From Oscheius dolichura (lineage: Eukaryota; Nematoda; Chromadorea; Rhabditida; Rhabditidae), in the NCBI GenBank assembly GCA_932521035.1, contig OW051493.1:2666001-2730000 (forward strand): 64,000 nt of DNA, in the 5' to 3' direction. Position numbers and translations under genes: made by a program. Positions within the stretch are counted from its first letter, which is position 1. The number at the start of each line of letters is the position of its first letter. Below are positions 1 to 12,469 of the stretch, piece by piece. The notes under the pieces are model-generated. The model saw only the letters and a program-made list of their open reading frames with translations, searched no databases and was not told where the DNA came from.

Positions 1-2
1 CC

Positions 3-320
3 GACGTCGCTTCTACGGAGGCTCCTAGTACTGCTACTACAACTTCTGCAAGCTATGCCTCCGACAACGCTCATTTGGATGAGGCTGCAACTACAGGAGT
101 CAACATCATCACCCCGGAGGTTTGTTTGTTAGAATTTTGGTAAAAGCTTTTTTTGCAGAATGTGATTAGCCAGGAGGCTCCTAACATTGCCGCCAACGGC
201 TACGATTCTGCTACAGTGAGCGCCACCGAAGCTGTTTCCAGCACTACGGCGTCTACCCCAGCGACCATCGCTCAAGATGTTGCAACGCCTTCGGCTGCTT
301 CTAACTACGGCTCTCAATAA
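3..320 (+). CDS. C-terminal end of a Ser/Thr/Ala-rich protein (partial)
   Basis: The reading frame is open from base 3, with one 39 bp intron (120-158, gt...gcag) and a TAA at 318-320. A poly(A) signal AATAAA lies at 385-390. The encoded 92 residues are almost entirely Ala, Thr, Ser, Asp and Asn, with no Cys and no recognisable domain. The N-terminus lies outside the window. Both exons have the same composition and the splice keeps the frame, so this is a real gene end rather than a chance ORF. Mucin-like, low-complexity nuclear or extracellular tails all fit. I do not recognise the family. Confidence 0.7.
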
Positions 321-452
321 GCGACATCTCAACACTTACGCATGTAATATAATTTCCATTTTTATACGTTTTACCCATTTTTCAAATAAATTGTATTTAC
401 ACATTTCATTTGTTTTATCGTTTTTCATGGGGTGCTCTCCTTGGTTTACAAA

Positions 453-1889
453 ATGACGTCGTCGATTTGTGTTTTTAGTTGATTGAAGGCTTCAATTGTT
501 TTCAGCCGGAAAAGATGTTCAATGAATTCGATGATAAGCCTGAAACAATTGAAGAAGAAATTGTCGATTTTCCGCCATATCCGGAGTCGGGAATAATGGC
601 TGATTCCGTAATAGCGGGCGAGGTAATCGAGGAACCTCTGATCGAAGAAGAGGAAGAGGAAATATTGCCCCCTTCTCCAAAGAGACGTCTGCGTAGCCCT
701 CACAGTATTTCCTTAGCTGGTGAAGACGCTTCTTCGGAAACATCATTCGTGGCAGGTATATTTCCGTTCCTATTTTCTTAAAAATCTGTCATTTAGTACC
801 CCCAGTGAAAGCTGCTCGTTCCAACACGAAGAAGGCGACATTACCTGGGAATGCACGCAACAGTCGATCTCTAAACACGATGGCGAAGCGTTTCGCAGAG
901 TTCCTTCGAGATAACGGGGGAACATGTGATTTAAATAGGGTTAGTGATAAGTTAGTTCAGTAGCTCTATGGTTCAGGCTGCCCAAGTACTCGGCGTGAAG
1001 CAAAAACGTCGTATATATGATATTACCAATGTTCTGGAAGGTGCCGGCCTTGTCGAAAAGAGTTCCCGAAGCATGATTACGTGGAAGTAATAGCTTATAT
1101 GGTCACTTTTACAGGCTTTAGGCTGCCAACATCTTTTGGGCCTCTTGGTAGTGATGATCTTAATGAACAAATTGAAGACATGAAGATTGAAATTGAATCT
1201 TCTGAAGATAAGGAAGCGGCTATAGATAAACAGATCAGACACTTGAAACAGGTGACATCCACTCTATCAAGTTAATCGGTTTAGAACATACAAGAATTTC
1301 TGTCGTCATCGGAAAACATGCAGTACATGTATACGGATGTAAATGACCCACCAAACCTTTCCCCGGACTTTAAACATGTTATTATTCAAGCACAACCTGG
1401 AATGACGTTTGAGGTACCACCACCTGAGGTTCACAAGATCTTGTTAATCTTTCCATATTAAGGTTTTAGTCTGATTTTAACGCTGATATCCACTCATATA
1501 GCTTGCGGGTTAAAGGAGGTGTTGGCCCGATAGAATGTTGCTTCTTGGGAAAGCATGTTGTAAATAAGACAAATGCTTGTGCGGCAGATTTATTAGACGT
1601 AGCTGCAATTCAGGTACTTTTTAGACACGTGTACTATGGCCGTTTCAGAGTGAACCTGATGTAAATGAGAATAATCAGGCTGATGACGAAATTATTGTGG
1701 AAGAGGATCCCATTAGAGGTTAATTAAATCTGTTATATTATTATCTTTTTTTAAGAATTTGATTGGGAATACTATAAAGTGGCCATTGAGGAGTCAATTT
1801 TTACGCCACAAAGATACTTCAACTATTTTGGATACGACAATCTGAGACTTGGCGATCTTTATTCTGGAGACAATTTACTCGCTCCGTAA
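453..1889 (+). CDS. E2F-family transcription factor
   Basis: Nine exons (453-470, 506-755, 797-939, 977-1086, 1122-1251, 1285-1428, 1470-1613, 1649-1718, 1756-1889) encode about 380 aa. The winged-helix DNA-binding domain is at about residues 119-174 and contains the E2F signature [13 protein letters not shown], which contacts the TTSSCGC site. It is followed by an acidic leucine-rich dimerisation helix (about 175-215) and a marked-box-like segment containing [11 protein letters not shown]. The acidic C-terminus (about 320-380, with DEIIVEEDP and FDWEYY) sits where activator E2Fs bind pocket proteins, although the match to the human Rb-binding motif is weak. It should act in the nucleus as a DP heterodimer on cell-cycle promoters. 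ATG 453 was chosen because its 35 bp intron joins exon 2 in phase. The N-terminus is long and acidic (EEEEEEI). Confidence 0.9.
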
Positions 1890-2143
1890 GAACGTATTTT
1901 TAATCTTATTAACGCGTTTACAACCGTTTTGTATCCAACTATGTGTTTAGAATTCTGTTACTTTTGTTTTGTTATAAAGCTTTTCCCTAACAGACTGGTT
2001 TTTCATCTACTGCATCGTCCTCCCCTTTGAAACTTATTGGACCAACAAGATAAGCTGGGAAAGCATAAGAAAAATATCATGAAAGAGAACAAATGTCCAG
2101 AGCTAATAACTTTATTTGGTCATTCTCTCTAGAATAAAGATGA

Positions 2144-4648
2144 TCATCGGAAGAGGCGGGCAGCCCTCTCGTCGTAGTTGGCGTTCTTCTTGTCCATGAC
2201 GGTGAACGGTCCCCAGTTGAGATTCGGCCGGAAGAGAGTGTGAACTCGTTCGGCCTTCTTGGTCATCAGCTTGATTACTATCCAGACGCCCACGTAGACG
2301 GGCAGGAAGGCGACCAGGAGGAGGCAGATGATGAGAAGATTCGTCGACATCATCCGCATTAAACCAAGCACCGCCAGGATGAAAAGGATGCCGGCCACCG
2401 GAGGGATAAGCTGTCCCCAGAGGAAGTAGAGCAGGCGGGCGAGGCTCTTGACCAGGCGGAAGGCTGGCGGATGCTTCTTGAACATCGTCTCGACGTTGAC
2501 GAGGATACGGCCGATGGTGTACAGGCTGCGGACGGCCAGGCATTCCCAGCAGGCAACGGCGAGGACGAGGAAGCAGACCGCGTAGCCGATCAGCTCCCTG
2601 TTCCCCAACTCCAGGGACAGGTGGTAGACGGTGGCCAACAGCACGTAGTAGACGAACATGACACAGTGGCGGACGACGGCCTTGTTCAGGCCCTGGAGCC
2701 CGCTGATCAGACGCACCACTATCGTCACCATGTTCTCGGCCATCAGGACCTGAAACGGCTCGTGTTCAAAAAAGACAACTATATAATAAACTGACATGGG
2801 CGGGAATTTGAACGATGAAGAAGATGATGAAGAGAGCATAGGCACTGTACTGGGAGAGGACGTCTGCCCACTGGAAGTAGTACAGCGGGTGCATGGCCGT
2901 CTCCTGGTAGGGATATCTCTGCATCCGTTTCACTGAAAACATCCGCTATTAGACTTTGAAATGGGCGAATCTAACCAAGGGCAGAAATGCTTTTACTCGT
3001 CCAGGTGGCGGTGGTCTCCTCCCGAACTTCTGTAGTGATTCCCGAGACAATGACGGTTCCAAAAAAGGGAATGGAGAAGACGGCCAGCCCGAACCACGTG
3101 GCCATTATGATCCAGAGGTCCTTGACCAGGTTATTGTTGAAGTGATTCAACGCTCCGAGGGCATACAGTGTCCCGTCTCCAATGGCCAACATCGTCAGGG
3201 CCTCGGCCGCGGCCACGTACCACGTAGACGGCCAGATGATGCTGGAGATGTCGGAACAGTCGCCGAGGACGCCGAAGAAGAGGCTGAACGATTCCCGGGC
3301 GGAGGCGGTGGCGGCCATCGTGATGACGATTCCCATGAGGGCCAGCGCCAGCAGGACGTGGAAGAACGGCATCGCTTTGGTCAGCCGGCGCACTCCCAGC
3401 AGGGAGAAGAGGAAGACCACGAAAAAGAAGGTCACCGTAGAGTCCAGTCGGTGGGACAGAGCCTCGGCATTCATAATCCGATCCACGTGGGGCACGGGGC
3501 GCACGTAGGCATCGCTATAGAATTCCTCATTCTGGAAGAGGCCGTGGGCTGCCAGGCGGACATTCTGCTGGCTCGTTATCCTCCTCGTCTGAATATTGTG
3601 GATGAGTGGAGAGAGAGAGACACCGGCTACCTTCCAGAGATACTCCCGATTGTAGCAGCCCCCTTGGAAGAAGACGTCATCCTCATTCGGGCAGGCCTTG
3701 GGGATCCAGCAGTCGGTGGCATCCTGCTCCCAGCAGACGACGTTCCTCTCGCGGAAGAAGACCTTCTGAACCATATCCCAGAGCAGGGAGACATTCCTAA
3801 GGAGGGATACGGTAGCGGGGGAAGAAGGCCCGGTGGCTACCTGTGCTCTGTCTTGAAATAGAGGAGGAGGAGGACCCGGATGGTGGGAAACATCAGGCCG
3901 ATGCCGACGGCTATGGGAGAAATTCGACTGAAGACGAGGGTGACCAGCTGGGAAGTGAACTGGCCCAGGGCCAGCTCCAGAAAGACCAGCGGCATGGCCA
4001 GCACAATGGTACAGATGAAGAGCGGCACGAGGAAGTACCCTGAAATGGGAGGATGAGGTGGAGTGGCGACGGTACACCTTCTGCCCGTACCCGTACGATA
4101 TCGGCAGGGCAAAGATATCAATGTGTGGCAGCTTTGAATGGGTAAGAATGTCCTGCCGAGGCTGTACGGGTGCGGGCGCTGGGGCGAGCCGGATGGGGGA
4201 GAAAGAACCCACATCCTCCATTGTGGATGAGTGTCAACGGTAAGAGGAAGAAGTATTTGATGCCGAAGATGCAGTTCAGGTAGAAGAAGATCCGCCCGAA
4301 GACGTTGTGCAGCCGGGTACGGTCGGCGGCGAGCTCCTTCTCCATCCTTTCCAACTTCTTCGAGTCGAACATCGGCGACCGGGCTCGCGGCGACAGCGCC
4401 TCCTCGTACAGATTGTCAAACGACTTTTCCGACATCTCGGAGGTCGACTTTTCTAAATTTGTCCATAAGTGGCTGGCCACGTACAAGAGAGACCTCCTTC
4501 CTCCGTCCGGTGCATATATTTCTGCAGAATCTGCTTCCGGATGTCGTTGGCCCGTAGCTTCGACCGGCTCTTGTCGGCACTCTCGCTGGAAAAGTAGCCA
4601 TCTTATAGATAAAAGTAGCCAGGCACACCTTGAACCAAGGAACATCAT
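2144..4648 (-). CDS. Divergent SLC6-family (neurotransmitter:sodium symporter-like) membrane protein
   Basis: Seven exons on the minus strand (4629-4648, 4494-4585, 4213-4452, 3841-4039, 2997-3796, 2796-2932, 2144-2749) give 697 aa in continuous frame. After a charged cytoplasmic N-terminus come TM1 with the NGG step, TM2 with PLVFLELALGQ (the family's FxELxxGQ signature), a long Cys-containing second extracellular loop (CWEQDATDCW), then a run of further membrane helices and a positively charged tail. The TM1 unwound stretch that binds Na+ and substrate (NxWRFPY in the family) reads FGIKYFFLLP here, so canonical Na+-coupled transport is doubtful. A poly(A) signal on the minus strand is at 2111-2116. 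One intron is 173 bp; the rest are 41-64 bp. The start is inferred: the next upstream in-frame codon is GTG, not ATG. Confidence 0.82.
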
Positions 4649-5170
4649 GGCGGCGAGGAAATAGAGTAGAATGAGTTTCACGTGGAATGACTGATCTCTG
4701 ATTTACCGGACATTACTGTTTTGAACCGGAGAAAGCGGAGAAGAGTAAAGTCGACGGCCCGTAAAGGATTATCTTTGTAATCTGGCTGTATATTGCCGTG
4801 GACTTTGGCTGAAATGACTGGACTGGAGAGACAATAGATTTCTTTGGAAAGGGGGGCACGCTCCATTGGCAACATGTAGCCCAAAATAACTGACATGACC
4901 GGTGGCTATCCTGGCATGTGTCCCGGGCGCTCCACCATGGCGGTCTCCTTCTATCGTACACTCTTCTAGCGAGTAATTCCTGTTTCTTTTCTTATCGACT
5001 GAGTTCATTACTCTAACAAATAGTCGATCTCTAAGGACGGAGCTTGTGAGAAGCAGCCGGCGGTGGCCAGGGGAGACAAGAAACGAGGCATTCCTATTAC
5101 AATATGTTTCATTTATTATTAGTGAGATTCGATAGATGAAAGCTCCTTCTTGGCAGTGAGTGTGGCCAGC
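4649..5170. other. Spacer with a short dispersed repeat
   Basis: This is the region between the SLC6-like start and the 3' end of the Cys-rich gene. The only structure noticed is a stretch at about 4840-4952 that resembles, in inverted orientation, a stretch near 25800-25915 (see findings). I see no convincing gene or promoter motif. Confidence 0.5.
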
Positions 5171-6626
5171 CTACTTCTTCTTCCCGTAGAGAGGCCCGCC
5201 CATCGGTCCTCCCGGCATCCCCATGAATCCTCCCGGCGGCAGCCCGTTGTTTATACAGCGTCCAAACTGGCACATCATCCCCATCGGACAGGAGATTCCA
5301 TTTTGGCATGCTGGAAAAGCCCCTGTCCCCTCTTATAACGAATGCCCCTTACCGAATGTAGAGGACATCGTGTTCTGGATACAGAAACCGGCGATGCAAT
5401 ACTGGCCGACCGGGCAGACCGCTCCCATTGCACAGGCTGAACCGCGGAAGTAACCCGCGCCCTTTTTTGACCTACTGGTTTGAGGGGGCAGCAGCTGGCT
5501 GCCGCTGAATGCCACATTACTCCGGCTACAGTAGCCATTCACACAGATCTGACCGTTCAGGCACTGCTGCATCAGGCTACAGGGCATCATCCCTTAATTT
5601 GTCGTCGTTTGATTTTATTGCTCAAACTACCGCCGGTATTGGACTGGGCCACGCCATATTGTGTCATCCCGAGTCCTAATCCCAGGTTGCCGTAGTTGCC
5701 GGCCGCTCCCATAGCCGCTGAGGGAGGAAGGCCCGGCACACCTAAATCTTCTGTTACAACTCTCCCTTTTCAATGAAACAGTCAGGGAGATTGTTGGTTA
5801 CAGTATCCCAATTAAAACCAGCTGCTATTTGAGTGACTGAAAATGGGATGAAACTGGAGATTTGGCGCTTGTTTTATTTGAAATTCGCCATCCAAGACCA
5901 AAACTGGCAGATGTATGAAGTGAGCACGGGGTTTGACACTTTTTGGCCTTTCGCTAGCCAAATTCTCAGAAACACTACATTTAACAGTGTGAGGACTATC
6001 GTCTTCTATGCCGCTAAATCCGCGGCCCTGCTCGGCTGCCAAGGCGAAACCTTCGTTCCGTACATATCAGAAAATAGCCCTTGGTATGTTGAATCTAGAA
6101 ATGTCAAAATATTTCCTTGGGATAGGGCGCATAGGGAGGAAACGCAACGGAAAAAACCAAAAATTGGTAAGTGCCCCGTATTCAGTGGACAATGCTCTAT
6201 TTTATGAGCACTGCCTTCCAAAAATACTCCCTGACTGTGCCGTTAAAATGAGCAAGGGATTACGGTACCTCCTCTGCTCATGGGGCCCATGCCGCCGTAC
6301 ATCGCCGCGGCCGACGTGAGGGCTCCCATTCCGCTCATACCCCTAGAAGAAGGTCTCGAAGGGACAGCCCAGCCACCCACCTGCCGGACAACCCACCTGT
6401 GCTGATACAGTTCCCATTCCAGCAGTACTGGCCGAAGGGACAGGAGATATACCGGCACATGTCACTCTCCCCATAGCCGCTGAGGGCATTGTAGAGAGAA
6501 CTGCCGAGGAATTGGGCATCCAACAGGCTGAAAGCCGATTTTCATTTCCCAGGAAAATAGACTAATTATAAATATCAATACTTACTTCACGAGAGAGATG
6601 AATAACAGCTGTCTCAATACGATCAT
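5171..6626 (-). CDS. Secreted Cys-rich repeat protein with four CxxxxxCPxGxxC modules
   Basis: Seven exons on the minus strand (6586-6626, 6381-6527, 6269-6342, 5631-5741, 5476-5592, 5353-5436, 5171-5310) encode 237 aa. The N-terminus is a signal peptide ([19 protein letters not shown]). Four modules follow with spacing C-x(4,5)-C-x5-C-x4-C, for example [12 protein letters not shown] and [12 protein letters not shown], separated by Gly/Met/Ala-rich linkers. The protein ends in a Gly/Met/Pro-rich tail closing in GKKK. This layout resembles EB-module or lustrin-type secreted proteins of nematodes; the exact family is unknown to me. Each module lies on its own exon, so the repeats may have spread by exon duplication. 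The intron at 5742-6268 is 527 bp, far longer than its 38-58 bp neighbours. A poly(A) signal is at 5112-5117 (minus). Confidence 0.8.
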
Positions 6627-7523
6627 ATTGTAGATATATGGAAGAGGGATGAGTGAAAACGAACACAAGAGTAAAAATGGGAAAGTCGTCAGTTGCGCAA
6701 CTGGTAACCGGACAACAAGCGCTAATCGACGAATACCGGCTGCCGGCTGATGACAACCGGTGATGCGTTTTACTCGAGAGCATCACGCCGTGGTTGGAGT
6801 GGGGGTTTGAAGGTTGTCAGAGTTATTTGCTTGTTCGACGAGGAGAGGTCGCTCTGTAACATAATAAGGGCGTTTTCTTCGGGGGGGGGGGGGGGGGGGG
6901 GGGGAGGAGTTTATTCGTGGAGGAAATAAAAATAACTAAACGTCTCCTAGAATAGAGACACAGGAGACATTCCAAGGGATTTTTCTAATGGGTTATTAGC
7001 TTGGAGTACCCCGCAACTCCTTCCAAGGTTTATTTCTATTCAGTCTCTCATGGAGCCGTCCAATTGCTGTAATTTTTCCCAGATTATCCACAACTACTGA
7101 AAGTAATCTAAAAAAGAGTTTTTCTTGTTTTATCAACATCATTCTACGCTTTCCGGTAGAAGGCGAGGAATGTGGAAAAGCGGTCCTGCCACTTGCGTTG
7201 GGCTGAAAATGATTCGTGAGCGGCGTTTTTTGCGTAATGTGGGCTGATATGCAAGCAATTCTTCTCCTTTTCTCGATTTCTACTTCAGGAAGATGAACCT
7301 CTTATGCCGTAGGGCTCAGTTGGAGTCTATTTTTACCAAAAACAGCTTAGAAATAAGGAATTGACCTTTGTAGTATTCGCTACGTTGTGGTCCATCCTCA
7401 ACATCCTCCTTAGCCAGAAAAGACCCATTCGTCCTCCAGAACAATCCAAATCTCATTCATTCCATCTTTCACGTTATCTTCCCACTCCACCCCAACATTT
7501 CCATATTTCAATGGTTTCCAGAT
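6627..7523. other. Intergenic region with a 24-nt G homopolymer
   Basis: No gene is supported here. A run of 24 consecutive G lies at 6881-6904. Upstream of 7524 the same frame stays open back to about 7426 behind a TTAGCCAG acceptor, so the downstream gene may have a longer N-terminus. Confidence 0.6.
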
Positions 7524-8508
7524 ATGGTCAAATCCTTGACTTTCAATGTCGGCGGGACTCCCGTCAAGGTCTATCCCATTCTAATAGATACCCTCAATTA
7601 CCTCTACTCTCAAAGAGCCGGTGTCCGTTATGAGAAGAAGTTGGCACCAAAAGATGTGAAGAAACTGATCACTGGCGAAATTACTCTGGGTTGGTGTTAA
7701 GCTTGCTAGATCCATTCCGTTTATCATCCCCTCTGTGCAATTCCATCCTTGCAGAAGACTATCAAAGTATAAAAACTGAACATGATAAAGCCAAGACGGA
7801 GATTGTGGCAAAAGAAAAAGAAGAGAAACCAATGGAAGAGATGGCATCCGAGGTGGACGAGGAAACGACATCTTATGCATCGCGTGGTCGTGGACGAGTT
7901 CGTTTGATGCTGTTGAGGCCATATTTTCGACATTTTAGCCAGCTAAAAGGAGGAAGGTGAAAGAAATCTATTGCTGCCGGGTGTGTAACTCTTACCGCCT
8001 TCGTGTGGTTGATTATGGAAGAGCAGACGGCCTGAATATGTTGGAATGCGCCAATAGAAAGTGTTTAGCTTCGGTATGCTGAATCCTCACAAGGAAAAGG
8101 CCCTTTTTATAGATAGAACTGACAGATAAACCAGCAGGAGCAATCATTGAAGCCCCCGTTGATTCGGTAAGTGCAATTTGTTGTCTAAAAGCTTCCCCCT
8201 TTCGAAAAGCACACCAAGACAATTACAGAAAGTGAACTGTGGCTGGATGATGGATTCAATTTGGAACAACAGGTATCCAAAAATGAGCCGAATCGAAAAG
8301 TAAATCTGTTTTCCTGCTTATACTCCCCATTCCTGCCATTTCACTAACTTCCGAACTAAATGGAAAATTTAGTTTTGTTGACAAATAACTACCTTTCAGT
8401 GGTGAACTATCCGCAAATCCGGAGATACCCGACCTAGAAGGCAACAATGACGACATTGTACAATATATTCGATGCCCAGGACAAACTGAAATGGTGAAAA
8501 CGATGTGA
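7524..8508 (+). CDS. Unrecognised nuclear-type protein with AT-hook-like and Cys-cluster segments
   Basis: Six exons (7524-7689, 7755-7897, 7939-8073, 8113-8166, 8229-8272, 8400-8508) give 216 aa in frame. The first 60 residues form a compact segment (LTFNVGGTPVKVYPILIDT...). An acidic/Lys-rich linker is followed by GRGRPAKRRKVK, made by splicing and shaped like an AT-hook plus nuclear localisation signal. Next comes CCRVCNS, about 20 residues later ECANRKC, and then VNCGW and RCPGQ, a Cys pattern that could bind zinc. The AT-hook only forms if the 41 bp intron 7898-7938 is removed, which supports that junction. A poly(A) signal is at 8615-8620. I cannot name the family. The start may lie upstream, since the frame is open to about 7426. 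Confidence 0.6.
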
Positions 8509-8718
8509 AGTTTCGGTTGGACAGTTCTGTATTTTGAGCAAAATGCCTACGCGCACATCTCTTGTTTCAGGAACTGCCCTTTTTTTATCTCGACAAACTG
8601 GTTCATTTTTCACCAATAAAACTGTAATGTTCCTATCTTTTCTTTGTTCTTTTGGTTTTATCCAATGTCAGTTTACTTTACTATGTAATTTCGACGATAA
8701 TGAGCGAAATTTTGCAGT

Positions 8719-9915
<1,197 letters not shown>

Positions 9916-10111
9916 TAGTTTTTTCATTGCAAATTATTGTTTTTCCTCTTGTGGTTTTTGTTATTGTTATATGTTTAATAATGAAGTTTTGTTTTTCTTT
10001 TCTTCAATATTATGAATGTACAGGTGGCTGCCATGGTTATATCTAAAAACTTTAAATTCTAAAAGCTACGATAAGTTTAGTTTCTCATAGAATTGATAGA
10101 GTAAAGATTTA

Positions 10112-11315
10112 ATGGAAGACGAATATGAGTCTCTTCCTACGCACAGTCTCCCAGTAAGCACTTATATATTTCTATATAATATTCTATTCATTTAGGTCCA
10201 TTTGGCTGCCGGAGCGCTAGCTGGTGCTGTTGAGCACTGCGTAATGTTCCCTTTTGATAGCGTAAAAACTCGAATGCAATCGTTGTGCCCATGTCCAGAA
10301 ACTAAATGTCCAACACCTGTTCATTCTTTAATGAGTATTGTAAAAAGGTATGTCTTCTAGTTTTGTTAAACAATTTTCTTTCTAGAGAAGGATGGCTTCG
10401 CCCTTTACGAGGCGTTAATGCTGTTGCTGCTGGATCAATGCCAGCACATGCATTATATTTTACAGTGTATGAAAAAAGCAAGATTTTTTTAACTGGAAAC
10501 ACTGCTGGCCATAGTAATACGCTAGCTTATGGAGCTTCGGGCGTACTGGCAACGCTTGTACATGATGCTGTAATGAATCCAGCAGAGGTTTTTTCTCAGA
10601 ATATTTTAATATTTTCTAGGTTGTGAAACAAAGAATGCAAATGGCATTTTCGCCATACGGTTCTTCTTTAGAATGTGTACGATGTATTTACAAGTAAGCT
10701 CATTCTTTTAAAATTGGTTATTTTTGTATTTAGGCGGGAAGGTTTTAATGCATTTTATAAATCGTACGCCACAACACTCACTATGAATATTCCTTTTCAA
10801 ACAATTCATTTTATGGTTTATGAATTTTGGCAAGAAATTTTGAACCCTGCACACAAATATGATCCAAAATCCCATCTGATAGCTGGCGGTTTGGCAGGAG
10901 GCCTTGCAGCAGCAGCCACAACTCCATTGGATTGTATAAAAACCGTATTAAACACACAGCAAACACCGGAAGCCGAAGTTACTGGAGATAAACGGATATT
11001 TATAAAGGTGACCCATCTATTCTTTTTAAACGAATGTGATGTTGTAAACATAATTTTCCTCCTCACCATTTATTGCAGGCTACCGGCAGTTATAGGGGGT
11101 TTGCTGATGCAGCTCGAACAATATACGCACAAAGAGGGTTAGGTGGTTTTGCATGCGGACTGCAAGCCCGAGTTATTTTTCAAGTAAGTATATTGTTTTA
11201 CGATGCCAAGTTTGTTTGCTATTTCTTTGCTATTATCTTTTAGGTTCCCGCAACAGCATTATCTTGGTCCGTCTACGAATTGTTCAAATATATGCTAGGC
11301 GTCAATGGCAAATGA
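10112..11315 (+). CDS. Mitoferrin-type mitochondrial iron carrier (SLC25A28/37)
   Basis: Seven exons (10112-10153, 10196-10344, 10386-10587, 10620-10693, 10734-11007, 11079-11183, 11244-11315) form a three-repeat mitochondrial carrier. Signatures are [22 protein letters not shown] in repeat 1, [14 protein letters not shown] in repeat 2 and [14 protein letters not shown] in repeat 3. Each carries the PxD/ExxK/R carrier motif, and the [15 protein letters not shown] and [13 protein letters not shown] forms are typical of mitoferrins, which import iron across the inner membrane for heme and Fe-S synthesis. The neighbouring CISD Fe-S protein is thematically related but has its own acceptor and start. 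A poly(A) signal is at 11529-11534. Confidence 0.93.
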
Positions 11316-11866
11316 TAATTTTGCAATCTTTTTTTTCTCCATGCAGCCAAGAGATTTGTTTAATATGTGCCTTAGGAACTTTTGATTGTTATTGTTGTTT
11401 TTGACAGAGCTAGATTTTTATCATAGGTTTTTCTATTGTTTTTTGTTAGTCATGTGCTGAAGTTGCATCTCTAGTCTTTTACACTTCTGTCATGTGAAAT
11501 TTCAATTCATTTCCAAATTACTCCAACGAATAAAATTGTTAGTTTATATAAATACAAAATCAGTAGGTTACTTGCATTCATTATATTGAAGTATATCTTG
11601 AAAAGAATGGTGGGCCAGCAAAATATAGGAAAGGGGCAGGCTCCATCATTCGGGGTTGAAAAATGAACTTCGCACTCATGATTTGTCTTTGAACTATCTC
11701 TTTTTTTCGCATTGTTTTCATTGCCGCGCCTGTCCTTATCTCATTCCTTTCCCGTTTTGGGTGCTGAATTCAGCAATCGCGATGTGTATCGATTTCTACA
11801 ATACGTTTCAGAATGATGTTGAACTTTGTAGTTTCAGTTTATCTATTAATATTTGCAGATTGGACA
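11316..11866. other. Intergenic spacer
   Basis: This AT-rich spacer holds the mitoferrin poly(A) signal (11529-11534) and, at its right end, an ATTTGCAG acceptor (11851-11858) eight bases before the CISD start codon. Nothing else is recognised. Confidence 0.5.
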
Positions 11867-12277
11867 ATGACAGCTGTTAATACTGGCCACTGTCAATCCA
11901 AATGCATTGCCTATGCTGCCGCGCTTGTAGCTGGAGGTGCCCTTATTGGATATTTCGTAAGTTAATACTGCTTATCTATGTTCTATGTTTATTCAGGTAG
12001 GAAACGCTGTAACTAACCGTCGCCTTAACCGTAAAATTAAGTTGGGCTGCGAAAAAGTCGCCGATTCTATTGATATCGAAGATATTGGGGAGAAAAAATC
12101 ATTCTGTCGTTGCTGGCTGAGTGAGAAGGTAAGCATATTCGTCGTGTTCTCTCCTTTTTAAAACTAATTATTATTTTTCAGTTCCCATACTGCGACGGAT
12201 CTCATAATAAACACAATCGGGAGACTGGCGACAACGTTGGACCTGTGAATATCAAAGGAAAGCCCGCTGCCTTATAA
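11867..12277 (+). CDS. CDGSH iron-sulfur domain protein (mitoNEET/CISD1-2 type)
   Basis: Three exons (11867-11956, 11997-12128, 12182-12277) encode about 105 aa. A single membrane anchor (about residues 14-36) precedes one CDGSH domain, seen as [30 protein letters not shown]. The 2Fe-2S ligands are the three Cys of CxC...C and the His of CDGSH. The family sits on the outer mitochondrial or ER membrane with the cluster facing the cytosol. The size matches CISD1/CISD2, and one domain after a membrane anchor excludes the CISD3 type. It is convergent with the RhoGAP gene, whose stop is 193 bp away; the minus-strand poly(A) signal at 12334-12339 lies between them. Confidence 0.96.
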
Positions 12278-12469
12278 ACAAATTTTTTTAAGTTTTCAAG
12301 ACATATAGTCTTTTCCTTTTTTGTAGAAAACATTTTATTTATATAAAAATTAGTTCTATAGAAAGCAGATAGCATCAAAATGTAAGTAAATGCTCTATCA
12401 CAGAGGAAGGCCGGAAACGATAAGGCCAGAAGCCGGACCAGTTGTATTAGACACCAGAATATAAGTGAT

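Noticed and set aside
4450-4681. A separate small secreted peptide (reading MKLILLYFLAAMMFLG...) upstream of the SLC6-like gene
   Set aside because: The first codon is GTG, not ATG, and splicing two standard introns joins this region in frame as the N-terminus of the transporter.
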